From: Equibacterium sp963662035
GTDB taxonomy: Bacteria > Bacteroidota > Bacteroidia > Bacteroidales > UBA932
NCBI GenBank assembly: GCA_963662035.1
Contig: CAVLDO010000007.1
Location: 1 to 64,000 of the forward strand
DNA: 64,000 nucleotides
Direction of reading: 5' to 3'
The notes under the pieces were generated by a model. That model did not search any database. It was given only the letters and a program-made list of their open reading frames with translations, and was not told the origin of the DNA. Positions 1 to 10,185 of the stretch are shown here, piece after piece. The number at the start of each line of letters is the position of its first letter. Positions within the stretch are counted from its first letter, which is position 1. Made by a program: the position numbers and the translations under genes.

Positions 1-539
1 AAATGGGGCTCCACTGGCACGGAGCCAGGCGAAACTCCCAGGCCGTGCCCGCAACGGGCCTCCACGGGCACGGAACGCGGCGAAAACCCCAGACCGTGCC
101 CGTAACGGGCCTCCTCGGGCACGGAGCGCAGCGAAATTCCCTGGCCGTGCCCGAAATGGGGCTCCACTGGCACGGAGCCAGGCGAAACTCCCAGGCCGTG
201 CCCGCAACGGGCCTCCACGGGCACGGAACGCGGCGAAAACCCCAGACCGTGCCCGTAACGGGCCTCCTCGGGCACGGAGCGCAGCGAAATTCCCTGGCCG
301 TGCCCGAAATGGGGCTCCACTGGCACGGAGCCAGGCGAAACTCCCAGGCCGTGCCCGCAACAAGGCTCCTCGGGCACGGGACGCGGCGAAACTCCCAGGC
401 CGTGCCCAAAACAGGGCTCCACAGGCACGGGACGCGGCGAAATTCCCAGGCCGTGCCCGAAACGGCACTCCTCGGGCACGGGACGCGGCGAAATTCCCAG
501 GCCGTGCCCGAAACGGCGCTCCACAGGCACTGGGTGACA
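1..539. repeat. 51-bp hairpin tandem array 1 (continues past left edge)
   Basis: About ten tandem units of 51 bp fill this stretch. Each unit holds a 9-nt inverted pair, CCGTGCCCG and CGGGCACGG, around a loop of about 13 nt, then a spacer of about 20 nt ending in CCCAGG or similar. Units are grouped into a 153-bp higher-order repeat (three units): positions 1-153 and 154-306 look identical and a third copy starts at 307 before diverging. The last units (about 350-530) vary more. Because 51 is a multiple of three, all units keep one reading frame open, but the sister array at 12.2-13.3 kb does not, so I treat this as non-coding. It lies downstream of the minus-strand gene ending at 592. Positions 540-591 show nothing recognisable. 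Confidence 0.9.
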
Positions 540-591
540 CTCATTTGCCGGATGTTGTTCTGCCCGGAAAGTTTTCGGGTTCACGCCTGGC

Positions 592-2310
592 TCAATAGTG
601 TTTTATGTTCTCGGCACCAAGCTCAAAGCTGATCAGCACCGGCAGATGGTCGCTTGCGCCGCCATTATATCGCGGGCCGATGTTGGTGCGGCGGGGTTTG
701 CGTCCAAGATAGGCCTTGTCCTCTTCCAGCAGAAAGTCGGGGGTGTAGAGCCGGGCGCACCTGGCAACAGGCAGTGCTGCGGGCGAGACCAGCACCTGGT
801 CTATCATCTCCCATGCTCCGTGGAACTTGATGCTGCCAGGCAGGTCTGCCGTGAGGTTCGTGAGCTGAAACCGGCGGCAGAGCCCCGTTACGGCAGGTGA
901 ATCTGGGGTGTCGTTGAAGTCGCCCATAACCAGCACCGACGCACTGCCGCAAGCTGCAAAGAGAGAGTCCAGCGCCTCGGCAAGAGCATCGGCAACTGCC
1001 TGCCGCTTGGGAGCCGACTCGCGCGCGCCGCCATATTTCGACGGCCAGTGGTTCAGAAAGATGTGCAGGGTATCGCCTAAATCTCCCCCAGCCCCGACAC
1101 CTTTGCAATGAACCGCTACGTTGTCGCCAGTTTCGATCCTGCCACGGGAACCCGCCACAGAATCGCTCCCAGCCCCGATCCCTCTATGGGGGCCCTCCAC
1201 GGTGTCGCCCACAGAGCCACCTTCTGCCAAGTCCTTTACACCAGCAGCTACGCCTATAGCAGCTGAGCTGCCTCCGGAGTTTTCCCTGACTTCGGAAGCG
1301 TTACGGGGGACCACCACGGGGCAGCCCCCGGCACTGCCCACTCCGCGATGAACCACCACGGAGCCTGCGGTGGTCGCCTCAGGCCCAGCAGCGGCCGTAA
1401 CCGGTCCCGCACCAGCATCAACAGCCCCAGCATCAACAGACCCAGCATCGACAACACCCCCATCGATGACACCGGTGCGCAATTCAGCCCCGTCACGTCC
1501 CTCATCGCAACCCTCTTCACAACTTCCGGCACAGCTCCCAGCGCAACCCTCGTCACAACCCTCATCGCAACTTCCGGCACAGCTCCCAGCGCAACCATCG
1601 CCGCAACCCTCATCGCAACCATCGTCACGCTCCCTGGCGCAGCCATCGCCGGCTCCTCCGGCACAGCCCACTCCGCGATGATCCACCACGGGGTCGTCAC
1701 CCCCGAAGCCGACCCAGCCCCCGGCAGTATCCTCCCCGCCCCGGGCGCCCTCTGGCGCCCCGCGCCGGAGCACCTCTTCATCCCAGAGCACCACCCCATC
1801 CCGGAGCTCCACCCCATCTCGGAGCACCGCCCCGCGCCGCAGGAGCACCACCTCGGCGTAGAGTATGTCGCGGGTGGCAAACTGCTCTATGGTGATGAAG
1901 CGGCTGTGCAGCAGGCGCACCCGCCGCCCGTCGTAGAGCAGCGCCACATCAATTCCGCGCGGGTCGCGCCCCTCGCGGTGCAGTGCCCTGTAGCCGCACT
2001 TGGCCAGCGGCGTGCTCTGCAGCAGATTGTCCAGCACATAGCGGTTCTCCACCTCGCAAAGCCCCACGATGCAGGGAAGCTCCCCGCCGAAACTCTCTGC
2101 AGAGGCGATTATGGTTTTTGCAATCAGATTCCGCTTGGCCTCGAACTTGCGCCGCGTCCAGCGATAGTCGCCGCGCGGGGTAAAAGGGTCGTCTGCAGTA
2201 AGCGGGTCGTTGTAAGTGTCAAAAAAATTCTCGATGTTCCAGCACATCACCTGGGCGTTGAGCCCCGTCGCCGCCAGAAAGGCAGCCGCCACCGCACATA
2301 TCTTCTTCAT
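592..2310 (-). CDS. secreted endonuclease/exonuclease/phosphatase-family protein with large low-complexity insert
   Basis: The 572-residue product starts with a signal peptide (MKKICAVAAAFLAATGLNAQ) and has the core motifs of the EEP (DNase I-like) fold: WNIENFF (residues 24-30), LCEVEN (84-89), NHWPSK (420-425), GDFND (463-467) and SDHLP (553-557). These supply the expected metal-binding and catalytic Asn, Glu, His and Asp residues of a Mg-dependent phosphodiesterase, probably periplasmic or exported. Substrate is unknown. Between about residues 157 and 412 the fold is interrupted by a low-complexity stretch rich in Gly, Ala, Asp, Val and Cys, with CAGS, CDEG and VDAG-type short repeats. Without it the protein would be about 320 residues, near the family's usual size. 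The insert stays in frame and the C-terminal half remains fully conserved in style, so the gene looks functional. Divergent from ychF. Confidence 0.85.
   Translation of the reverse strand: MKKICAVAAAFLAATGLNAQVMCWNIENFFDTYNDPLTADDPFTPRGDYRWTRRKFEAKRNLIAKTIIASAESFGGELPCIVGLCEVENRYVLDNLLQSTPLAKCGYRALHREGRDPRGIDVALLYDGRRVRLLHSRFITIEQFATRDILYAEVVLLRRGAVLRDGVELRDGVVLWDEEVLRRGAPEGARGGEDTAGGWVGFGGDDPVVDHRGVGCAGGAGDGCARERDDGCDEGCGDGCAGSCAGSCDEGCDEGCAGSCAGSCEEGCDEGRDGAELRTGVIDGGVVDAGSVDAGAVDAGAGPVTAAAGPEATTAGSVVVHRGVGSAGGCPVVVPRNASEVRENSGGSSAAIGVAAGVKDLAEGGSVGDTVEGPHRGIGAGSDSVAGSRGRIETGDNVAVHCKGVGAGGDLGDTLHIFLNHWPSKYGGARESAPKRQAVADALAEALDSLFAACGSASVLVMGDFNDTPDSPAVTGLCRRFQLTNLTADLPGSIKFHGAWEMIDQVLVSPAALPVARCARLYTPDFLLEEDKAYLGRKPRRTNIGPRYNGGASDHLPVLISFELGAENIKHY
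1075..1842. repeat. in-frame low-complexity expansion inside the EEP gene
   Basis: This segment encodes the insert at residues about 157-412. It contains short degenerate tandem repeats: a unit of about 48 bp recurs around 1525-1620, and a 32-bp block beginning GGCAC(T/A)GCCCACTCCGCG occurs near 1330 and again near 1659 in direct orientation. Base composition is strongly C-rich on the plus strand. No other gene is convincing here, although several overlapping shadow reading frames stay open. Confidence 0.75.
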
Positions 2311-2335
2311 AGAGGCAAGTTAGCCAAAATTTGAG

Positions 2336-2343
2336 TATATTTG
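2336..2343 (+). promoter_or_regulatory. Bacteroidota -7 element for ychF
   Basis: TATATTTG matches the Bacteroidota TAnnTTTG element and lies 27 nt before the ychF ATG. No clear -33 TTTG is visible at the expected spacing, so the assignment is moderate. Confidence 0.5.
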
Positions 2344-2370
2344 CATCCAATTTTCTAAAAATCAAGCGAA

Positions 2371-3474
2371 ATGTCTCTAAAATGCGGCATAGTGGGTCTT
2401 CCCAACGTGGGCAAGTCCACCCTTTTCAACTGTATAAGCACCTCCAAAGCCCAGAGCGCCAACTTCCCGTTCTGCACCATAGAACCCAACATCGGCAGCT
2501 GCAACGTCCCCGATGAGCGGCTCGCGGTGCTTGAGAATCTGGTGCATCCGCGCCGCGTGGTGCCCGCCACGGTGGAGATTGTGGACATAGCCGGCCTGGT
2601 GCGTGGAGCCAGCCGAGGCGAGGGTCTGGGCAACCAGTTCCTGGCCAACATACGCGAAACCGACGCGATTGTGCACGTGCTCCGCTGCTTCGACGACGAC
2701 AACATATCCCACGTAGACGGCAGCATAGACCCCGTGCGCGACAAGGAGATAGTGGATCTGGAGCTGCAGATCAAGGATCTGGAGACGGTTAACTCCCGTT
2801 TGGAGAAGCTGCGCAAGCAGGCCAACGTGGGGGGCGACAAAACCGCCAAGAAGGCGGTGGAGATGCTCTCCAAGTACAAGGCGGTGCTGGAGGCGGGGCG
2901 CAATGCGCGCGAAGTGGTGCCGGAGAACCCCGACGAAGAGCATCTGGCCAAGGAGTTCTGCCTGCTGACCTGCAAGCCTGTGCTCTATGTCTGCAATGTA
3001 GACGAGAATTCTGCCAAGACAGGCAACCGCTACACAGAGGCGGTGGCAGAAGCCATAAAGAGCGAAGATGCCGGAATGCTGATAATCGCCGCCAAGATCG
3101 AGAGCGAGATAGCCGAGCTTGAGACCTACGACGAGCGGCAGATGTTCCTGAGCGAGATAGGGCTGGAGCGCAGCGGCGTGGAGCGCCTGATTCAGGCCGC
3201 CTACGACCTGCTGGGGCTGCAGACCTACTTCACCGTGGGCGAACCCGAGGTGCGCGCCTGGACCATCCGCAAGGGGGACAAGGCCCCCCGCGCCGCCGGA
3301 GTCATCCACACCGACTTCGAGCGGGGCTTCATCCGCGCCGAGGTCATCAAATACGGCGACTTCGTAGCTCTGGGCAGCGAATCGGCCTGCCGAGCCGCCG
3401 GCAAACTGGGCAGCGAGGGCAAGGAATACACGGTGCAGGACGGCGACATAATGCACTTCCTCTTTAATGTTTAA
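2371..3474 (+). CDS. ychF: redox-regulated ATPase YchF (OBG family)
   Basis: This 367-residue protein is a standard-length YchF. The P-loop GLPNVGKST is at residues 9-17, and DIAGLVRGAS is the G3-type motif. A coiled-coil insertion follows, and the C-terminal TGS domain ends in the usual HFLFNV. Members hydrolyse ATP rather than GTP, bind ribosomes or the 50S subunit and are linked to translation-associated stress responses. The gene has its own -7 promoter element and is followed by a 176-nt gap before aspS. Confidence 0.97.
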   Translation: MSLKCGIVGLPNVGKSTLFNCISTSKAQSANFPFCTIEPNIGSCNVPDERLAVLENLVHPRRVVPATVEIVDIAGLVRGASRGEGLGNQFLANIRETDAIVHVLRCFDDDNISHVDGSIDPVRDKEIVDLELQIKDLETVNSRLEKLRKQANVGGDKTAKKAVEMLSKYKAVLEAGRNAREVVPENPDEEHLAKEFCLLTCKPVLYVCNVDENSAKTGNRYTEAVAEAIKSEDAGMLIIAAKIESEIAELETYDERQMFLSEIGLERSGVERLIQAAYDLLGLQTYFTVGEPEVRAWTIRKGDKAPRAAGVIHTDFERGFIRAEVIKYGDFVALGSESACRAAGKLGSEGKEYTVQDGDIMHFLFNV

Positions 3475-3650
3475 AATCACAAAACAGCCGGGAGCTGTTC
3501 GAAAGGGTTCCAGAAGTTTATTCTGCGGGATTTTCGAGACAGTTTCATCTTAAGGAAGAGGGTGCAAAAGCCACGTAACCGATGAGAAAGATGAAAATGG
3601 CCGGAAAGGCCGCGTAAGAAACAACAGAAATTATTACAAAACTCTCTTAT

Positions 3651-5423
<1,773 letters not shown>

Positions 5424-5425
5424 CT

Positions 5426-6451
5426 ATGCAGAAAGAAATAGAGCAGATACTCTCGCAGGTGCAGCACCCCGCCGAGGGGCGCGATATAGTCTCGCTGGGG
5501 ATGGTGGAGAACATCCACTCCAGCGAAAGCACCATCAAGTTCAACCTCGTGTTCCCGCGCAAGGACCCCCTCTCGGCCAGCATCAAGGAGGCGTGCCGCG
5601 AGGCCCTCGCCGCCCGCTTTCCCGGCTACAGAATCTCCATTCTGGAGCTGGTGCGCGCCGGAAAGCCCGCCAAGGCCCTGACCCCCGACCCCGACACCGG
5701 GAATCTCTCGCAGGTGGGCAGCGTGATAGCGGTGGCCAGCGGCAAAGGGGGCGTGGGCAAATCTATGGTGGCGGTGAATCTGGCCATAACCCTCGCCCGC
5801 AAGGGCTACAGGGTGGGTGTGGCCGACGCCGACATCTACGGCCCCTCCATCCCCAAGATGACCGGCACCGAGGGTGTGCAGCCCGAGGCGGAAATCGACG
5901 GCGAAAAGCAGCTGCTCCTGCCCGTGGAAAAATATGGGGTCAAGTGGATGTCCATCGGCTATTTCGCCCCCCCTGCCCAGGCTCTGGTATGGCGCGGCCC
6001 TATGGCCTCCAACGCCCTGCGGCAGATGATTCTGCAGGTCAAGTGGGGCTCTTTGGACTTTCTGCTGATAGATATGCCCCCAGGCACCGGAGACATCCAG
6101 ATTTCGCTGGTTAACGACATCCCGCTGGACGGGGTGTTTGTGGTCACCACCCCGCAGAAGGTGGCTCTCGCCGATGTGGAGAAGAGCATCGATATGTTCC
6201 TCAACCCCAAGATAGGCAAGCACATCTTCGGCATCATAGAGAATATGTCCTGGTTCACCCCGGCGGAGCTGCCCGACCATAAATATTACATTTTCGGGCA
6301 GGGCGGAGCCCAAACTCTGGCCGACAAGTACCACCTGCCGCTGATTGCACAAATCCCCATTGTGGAGAGCATCTGCGCCGACAGCGACTCCGGAAGCCCC
6401 GCCGCACTGCACGACGGAGCAGTTTTCAGCGCGCTTAGCAACATTTTCTAA
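5426..6451 (+). CDS. Mrp/NBP35-type iron-sulfur cluster carrier ATPase
   Basis: The 341-residue product combines an N-terminal MIP18-like (DUF59) domain, about residues 1-75, with a ParA/MinD-type P-loop ATPase. The deviant Walker A GKGGVGKS is at residues 106-113, followed by DADIYGPSIP and DMPPGTGD. This is the architecture of Mrp/ApbC proteins, which carry Fe-S clusters to apoproteins. The C-terminal part reads ENMSWFTPAELP and lacks the CxxC seen in many Mrp proteins; I infer that cluster binding, if present, uses another arrangement. The gene starts 2 nt after aspS and ends just before the tRNA promoter. Confidence 0.93.
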   Translation: MQKEIEQILSQVQHPAEGRDIVSLGMVENIHSSESTIKFNLVFPRKDPLSASIKEACREALAARFPGYRISILELVRAGKPAKALTPDPDTGNLSQVGSVIAVASGKGGVGKSMVAVNLAITLARKGYRVGVADADIYGPSIPKMTGTEGVQPEAEIDGEKQLLLPVEKYGVKWMSIGYFAPPAQALVWRGPMASNALRQMILQVKWGSLDFLLIDMPPGTGDIQISLVNDIPLDGVFVVTTPQKVALADVEKSIDMFLNPKIGKHIFGIIENMSWFTPAELPDHKYYIFGQGGAQTLADKYHLPLIAQIPIVESICADSDSGSPAALHDGAVFSALSNIF

Positions 6452-6459
6452 CCGATTTT

Positions 6460-6490
6460 TTTGAAATAACGGGAAATACTTATATCTTTG
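6460..6490 (+). promoter_or_regulatory. promoter of tRNA-Gln
   Basis: TTTG at 6460-6463 and TATCTTTG at 6483-6490 are separated by 19 nt, a canonical Bacteroidota housekeeping promoter. Transcription would start near 6497, just upstream of the tRNA at 6505. Confidence 0.8.
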
Positions 6491-6504
6491 CCGCGCTAAA
6501 GCAC

Positions 6505-6575
6505 TGAGATATGGTGTAATGGTAGCACAAAAGATTCTGGCTCTTTCGGTTCGGGTTCGAGTCCTGATATCTCAA
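6505..6575 (+). tRNA. tRNA-Gln (anticodon CTG)
   Basis: The sequence folds into a complete cloverleaf. Acceptor TGAGATA (6505-6511) pairs with TATCTCA (6568-6574). The D stem GTGT/GCAC, anticodon stem AAAGA/TCTTT and T stem TCGGG/CCTGA all form. The anticodon CTG is at 6537-6539, in a loop TTCTGGC. The U1-A72 pair is a known glutamine-tRNA trait. The discriminator is A6575, and CCA is not encoded. Confidence 0.95.
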
Positions 6576-6582
6576 CTGGGCA

Positions 6583-6614
6583 AAAGCTCCGCGAGTTTCG
6601 CGGGGCTTTTTTTA
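6583..6614 (+). terminator. intrinsic terminator after tRNA-Gln
   Basis: AAAGCTCCGCGA and TCGCGGGGCTTT form a GC-rich hairpin with a 3-nt loop, followed by a run of T. It ends at the stop codon of the convergent rsmA gene and may also act weakly on that strand. Confidence 0.88.
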
Positions 6615-7385
6615 TGCCTGTGCGGGAAAAACCGCGTTTGTGAGCTCTATGAAATCCTCCACCGAGAGCTGCTCGGGGCGCAGTCCGGCAAACTTCTCCG
6701 GCAGATTGTCGCACAGCGGCCGCAGCGAATTGCGCAAAGTCTTGCGCCGCTGCCCGAAAGAGGTCTTCACCACCTGACGCAGGCTCTGAGCATCGCACCC
6801 GAGACTCGTGCGACCGTTTCTGCGCATCCTTATCACCGCCGATTTCACCTTGGGCGGCGGTATGAATTCGTTCTCGTCCACTGTAAAGAGGTATTCTACA
6901 TCATACCAGGCCTGCAGCAGCACCGAGAGTATGCCGTAGTTCTTGCTTCCCGGGCCGCAGGAAAGGCGCTGCGCCACTTCGCGCTGCAGCATTCCCACCA
7001 CCTGCGGCACAATGTCCTTATAGTCCAGAATCTTGAAGAATATCTGCGAGGAGATATTGTAGGGGAAGTTTCCAGCCACGCAGAACTCTCCCTCCGGGAA
7101 GATTTTGCGCAGGTCGCACTTGAGAAAGTCGGCCTCGTAGAGGCGGGGCATTATTTCGGGCAGATTCTCGCGCAGATAGGCGATGGATTCGCCGTCTATC
7201 TCGATCCCCTTCACCAGCAGATCTTCGCGCTGCAGCAGGTGCCGCGTGAGAGCCCCGGTGCCGCAGCCCACCTCCAGCACCCCCATCGTGCCGCCGTCAT
7301 TTACCAGCGCGCCGGCGATGCGCCGCGCGATGGCCTCGTTGGCAAGAAAGTGCTGTCCCAGACTTTTTTTTGGCTTTACTCTCAT
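6612..7385 (-). CDS. rsmA: 16S rRNA (adenine1518/1519-N6)-dimethyltransferase RsmA (KsgA)
   Basis: The 257-residue product starts MRVKPKKSLGQHFL, the typical RsmA N-terminus. It shows the SAM-binding motif EVGCGTGALT and the catalytic NFPYN motif of N6-adenine dimethyltransferases. It dimethylates two adjacent adenines in helix 45 of 16S rRNA during 30S assembly. The gene is divergent from mutS, with only 46 nt between the start codons, and convergent with the tRNA. Confidence 0.97.
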   Translation of the reverse strand: MRVKPKKSLGQHFLANEAIARRIAGALVNDGGTMGVLEVGCGTGALTRHLLQREDLLVKGIEIDGESIAYLRENLPEIMPRLYEADFLKCDLRKIFPEGEFCVAGNFPYNISSQIFFKILDYKDIVPQVVGMLQREVAQRLSCGPGSKNYGILSVLLQAWYDVEYLFTVDENEFIPPPKVKSAVIRMRRNGRTSLGCDAQSLRQVVKTSFGQRRKTLRNSLRPLCDNLPEKFAGLRPEQLSVEDFIELTNAVFPAQA

Positions 7386-7395
7386 AATGCGGGTG

Positions 7396-7424
7396 CAAAG
7401 ATAGTCGTTTTTTAGTTACATTTG
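7396..7424. promoter_or_regulatory. back-to-back -7 elements for rsmA and mutS
   Basis: The plus strand carries TACATTTG at 7417-7424, 7 nt before the mutS ATG. The minus strand carries TATCTTTG at 7403-7396, 10 nt before the rsmA ATG. Both match TAnnTTTG. Predicted start sites fall at or very near the start codons, so both messages may have almost no leader. The -33 elements are not clear. Confidence 0.5.
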
Positions 7425-7431
7425 CTTTCGT

Positions 7432-10185
7432 ATGGCAGCGGCGAAGAACACATCTCCTATGATGCAGCAATACTACGAGATCAAATCGCAGTATCCAGGC
7501 TGCATTCTTTTTTACCGTGTCGGCGACTTCTACGAGACTTTCGCCGACGACGCCGTGATAGTGAGCAAAGTGCTGGGGCTGGTGCTGACCCGCAAGAGCG
7601 CCGGCGCCGGACAAGTCACCAACCTTGCCGGAGTGCCGCACCACGCCATCGACCTCTATCTTCCCAAACTGGTGGCGGCTGGCTACAAAGTGGCAGTCTG
7701 CGACCAGCTGGAGGATCCCAAGCTCACCAAAAAGCTTGTAAAGCGCGGAGTTACCGAGCTGGTGACCCCCGGAGTCAACTTCAACGGGTCGCTGCTCGAT
7801 GCCGGCACCAACAACTGGCTCTGCTCACTCTATTTCGAGAAAGATATGGCAGGGGCCGCCTTTCTGGACATATCCACCGGAGATTTCCGCGCCGCGCAGG
7901 GCAATCTGGACTTTGTGGATCTGCTGCTGAGCGACTACTCCCCAAAGGAGATTCTGCTGCAGAAGGGCTACGAAGAGGGGTTCCGCGCCCGGTTTAAAGA
8001 CCGCACCTTCGTCACTGCACTGGAGAGTTGGGCGTTTGTATATCACACCGCCTACCGCTCCCTCACCGGCCGCTTCGGCACCGACACCCTCAAGGGCTTC
8101 GGCATAGAGGAGATGCCGCTGGCCGTCACCGCCGCCGGGGCTGTTCTCGCCTATCTGGACCTCACAGAACACAAGGACATCTCCCACATCCGCTCCATAA
8201 GCCGCATAGACCGCGGCAGCTTTATGTGGATAGACCGCTTCACCATGCGGTCGCTGGAGATTCTGCGCCCTATGACGCCCGACGGCAAAGCTCTGATAGA
8301 CATTCTGGACTGCTGCAAGAGCCCTATGGGGTCGCGCCGGATGCGGGAGTGGATAGCTATGCCGCTCAAAGACACCGCCGCCATAAAGCGCCGCGCCGAT
8401 GCCGTGGAGGCCCTGTACAATAACGACGATCTGCGCGCCTGCGTCCGGGAGGCCATAGCGCAGGTGGGCGACCTGGAGCGTATAGTGTCCCGCGCCGCCG
8501 CAGGTAAGATTCTGCCGCGCGAACTGCTGCAGCTGGGCCGCGGACAGCGGCAGATAGCGCAGATTCTGGAGAGCTGCGCCACCATGGAGCCGCTGAAGGG
8601 CATCACCGGCACTCTGGACCCCCTTGCCGCGCTCGCACAGAAGATAGAGAGCACCGTCAAGGCCGACACCGCGCAGCAGATAGGCAAGGGCGACGTGATA
8701 TGCTCAGGGGTGGACGCCTCCCTCGACGACTACCGCAACATTCTGGAGAACAGCAAGAGTATCCTGCTGGAAATCCAGCAGCGGGAAAAGGAACGCACCG
8801 GCATCGCCTCGCTCAAAATCAGCTATAACAACGTGTTCGGCTACTATCTGGAGGTGCGCAATACCTACCGGGATCTTGTCCCCTCCGACTGGATCCGCAA
8901 GCAGACACTGGTGGGGGCCGAGCGCTACATAACCCCCGAACTCAAGCAATACGAAGAGAAGATTGTGGTGGCCCGGGAGCAGATTGTGGCCATCGAGGGG
9001 CGCATTTATGCCGACCTGGTGGCCGAACTGCAGCGCAACATCGCCGCCATCCAGCAGAACGCCGCTGCGGTGAGCCGTCTGGACTGCCTCGCCTCTTTTG
9101 CCCAAACCGCACGCGAGCGGGGCTACACCCGCCCGGTGGTGGACAACTCGCTGGAAATAGAAATCAGCCTGGGGCGCCACCCCGTGATAGAGGCCCTGAT
9201 GGCCGATGGCGAGGAGTATGTGGCCAACGACCTTATCCTCGGCAACGATTCGCAGCAGATAATAATCCTCACCGGACCCAATATGGCTGGCAAATCGGCC
9301 CTGCTGCGGCAAACCGCCCTCATAGCCCTTATGGCGCAGACAGGCAGCTTTGTGCCGGCCCAAAGCGCCCGCATAGGCTATCTTGACAAGCTTTTCACCC
9401 GCGTCGGAGCCTCGGACAACATCTCCCGAGGCGAATCCACCTTTATGATGGAGATGACCGAGAGCGCCACCATACTCAACAACCTATCGCAGCGCTCGCT
9501 GCTGCTGATGGACGAGATAGGGCGCGGCACCAGCACCTACGACGGAATGTCCATAGCCTGGGCCATCGTGGAGTATCTGCACAGCTCTCCGATGCGCCCC
9601 AAAACCCTCTTTGCCACCCACTACCACGAGCTCAACGAGATGGAGCAGATGCTGGAAAGGGTGCACAACTGGCACATTTCCACCAAGGAGGTGGACGGGC
9701 AGGTGATTTTCCTGCGCAAACTGACCCCTGGCGGTGTGGAAAGCAGCTTCGGAATCCAGGTGGCGCGGATGGCCGGTATGCCGCAGCAGGTGCTGCTTGG
9801 CGCGGAGCGCAAGCTCGCCTCATTGGAGACCGGCACCACCGCGCGCGCCGCCGGGGCTGCCGCCGGTGCCGCAGCCAAAACCGGCTCCGGGGCTGCCAGT
9901 GTTGCCGCTGGGGCCGCAGGGGCCGCAGGGGTTGCCGCCGAGGCCGCCAGTGTTGCCGCCGGGGCTGCCAGTGTTGCCGCTGGGGCCGCCCAGAACCCCG
10001 ACAGCGGACTGCAGCTCTCGTTTTTCCAGCTGGACGACCCCCTGCTGCTGGACATCAAGCATATAATAGAACAAATAGATATCAATTCCATTTCCCCACT
10101 GAACGCTTTTGATACTATCAGACAAATCAAAAACAAATTGGATGGAGGAAAGGAAAATGGAGATTTTTCATCAGCTGAAAAGTGA
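7432..10185 (+). CDS. mutS: DNA mismatch repair protein MutS
   Basis: The 917-residue product binds mismatches and starts repair. The mismatch-reading Phe-X-Glu motif is DFYETF (F33, E35). The clamp and lever domains precede the ATPase domain, with Walker A GPNMAGKSA near residue 615 and DEIGRGTSTYDG further on. The C-terminal helix-hairpin dimer region is present. Between the ATPase domain and this end, residues about 804-853 are an almost pure Ala/Gly/Val/Ser tract built from repeated GAASVAA-type units. This makes the protein longer than the roughly 860-880 residues I would expect. The 3' end overlaps the permease gene by 29 nt. Confidence 0.96.
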   Translation: MAAAKNTSPMMQQYYEIKSQYPGCILFYRVGDFYETFADDAVIVSKVLGLVLTRKSAGAGQVTNLAGVPHHAIDLYLPKLVAAGYKVAVCDQLEDPKLTKKLVKRGVTELVTPGVNFNGSLLDAGTNNWLCSLYFEKDMAGAAFLDISTGDFRAAQGNLDFVDLLLSDYSPKEILLQKGYEEGFRARFKDRTFVTALESWAFVYHTAYRSLTGRFGTDTLKGFGIEEMPLAVTAAGAVLAYLDLTEHKDISHIRSISRIDRGSFMWIDRFTMRSLEILRPMTPDGKALIDILDCCKSPMGSRRMREWIAMPLKDTAAIKRRADAVEALYNNDDLRACVREAIAQVGDLERIVSRAAAGKILPRELLQLGRGQRQIAQILESCATMEPLKGITGTLDPLAALAQKIESTVKADTAQQIGKGDVICSGVDASLDDYRNILENSKSILLEIQQREKERTGIASLKISYNNVFGYYLEVRNTYRDLVPSDWIRKQTLVGAERYITPELKQYEEKIVVAREQIVAIEGRIYADLVAELQRNIAAIQQNAAAVSRLDCLASFAQTARERGYTRPVVDNSLEIEISLGRHPVIEALMADGEEYVANDLILGNDSQQIIILTGPNMAGKSALLRQTALIALMAQTGSFVPAQSARIGYLDKLFTRVGASDNISRGESTFMMEMTESATILNNLSQRSLLLMDEIGRGTSTYDGMSIAWAIVEYLHSSPMRPKTLFATHYHELNEMEQMLERVHNWHISTKEVDGQVIFLRKLTPGGVESSFGIQVARMAGMPQQVLLGAERKLASLETGTTARAAGAAAGAAAKTGSGAASVAAGAAGAAGVAAEAASVAAGAASVAAGAAQNPDSGLQLSFFQLDDPLLLDIKHIIEQIDINSISPLNAFDTIRQIKNKLDGGKENGDFSSAEK
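9841..9990. repeat. Ala/Gly-coding repeat tract in mutS
   Basis: Imperfect repeats based on GCCAGTGTTGCCGC(C/T)GGGGC encode the low-complexity linker near the MutS C-terminus. The tract is in frame and lies in a part of MutS that is variable between species. Confidence 0.75.

Noticed and set aside
3..632. Open frame through array 1 encoding a 17-residue repeat peptide
   Set aside because: The frame stays open only because the unit is 51 bp. The related array 2 breaks frame repeatedly, and the end overlaps the real EEP gene.
592..2310. EEP gene as a frameshifted or broken pseudogene
   Set aside because: The frame is continuous and both halves retain catalytic motifs, so an in-frame insert explains it better.
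1348..2334. Long plus-strand open frame opposite the EEP gene
   Set aside because: It is antisense to conserved EEP motifs; its composition simply mirrors the repeat insert.
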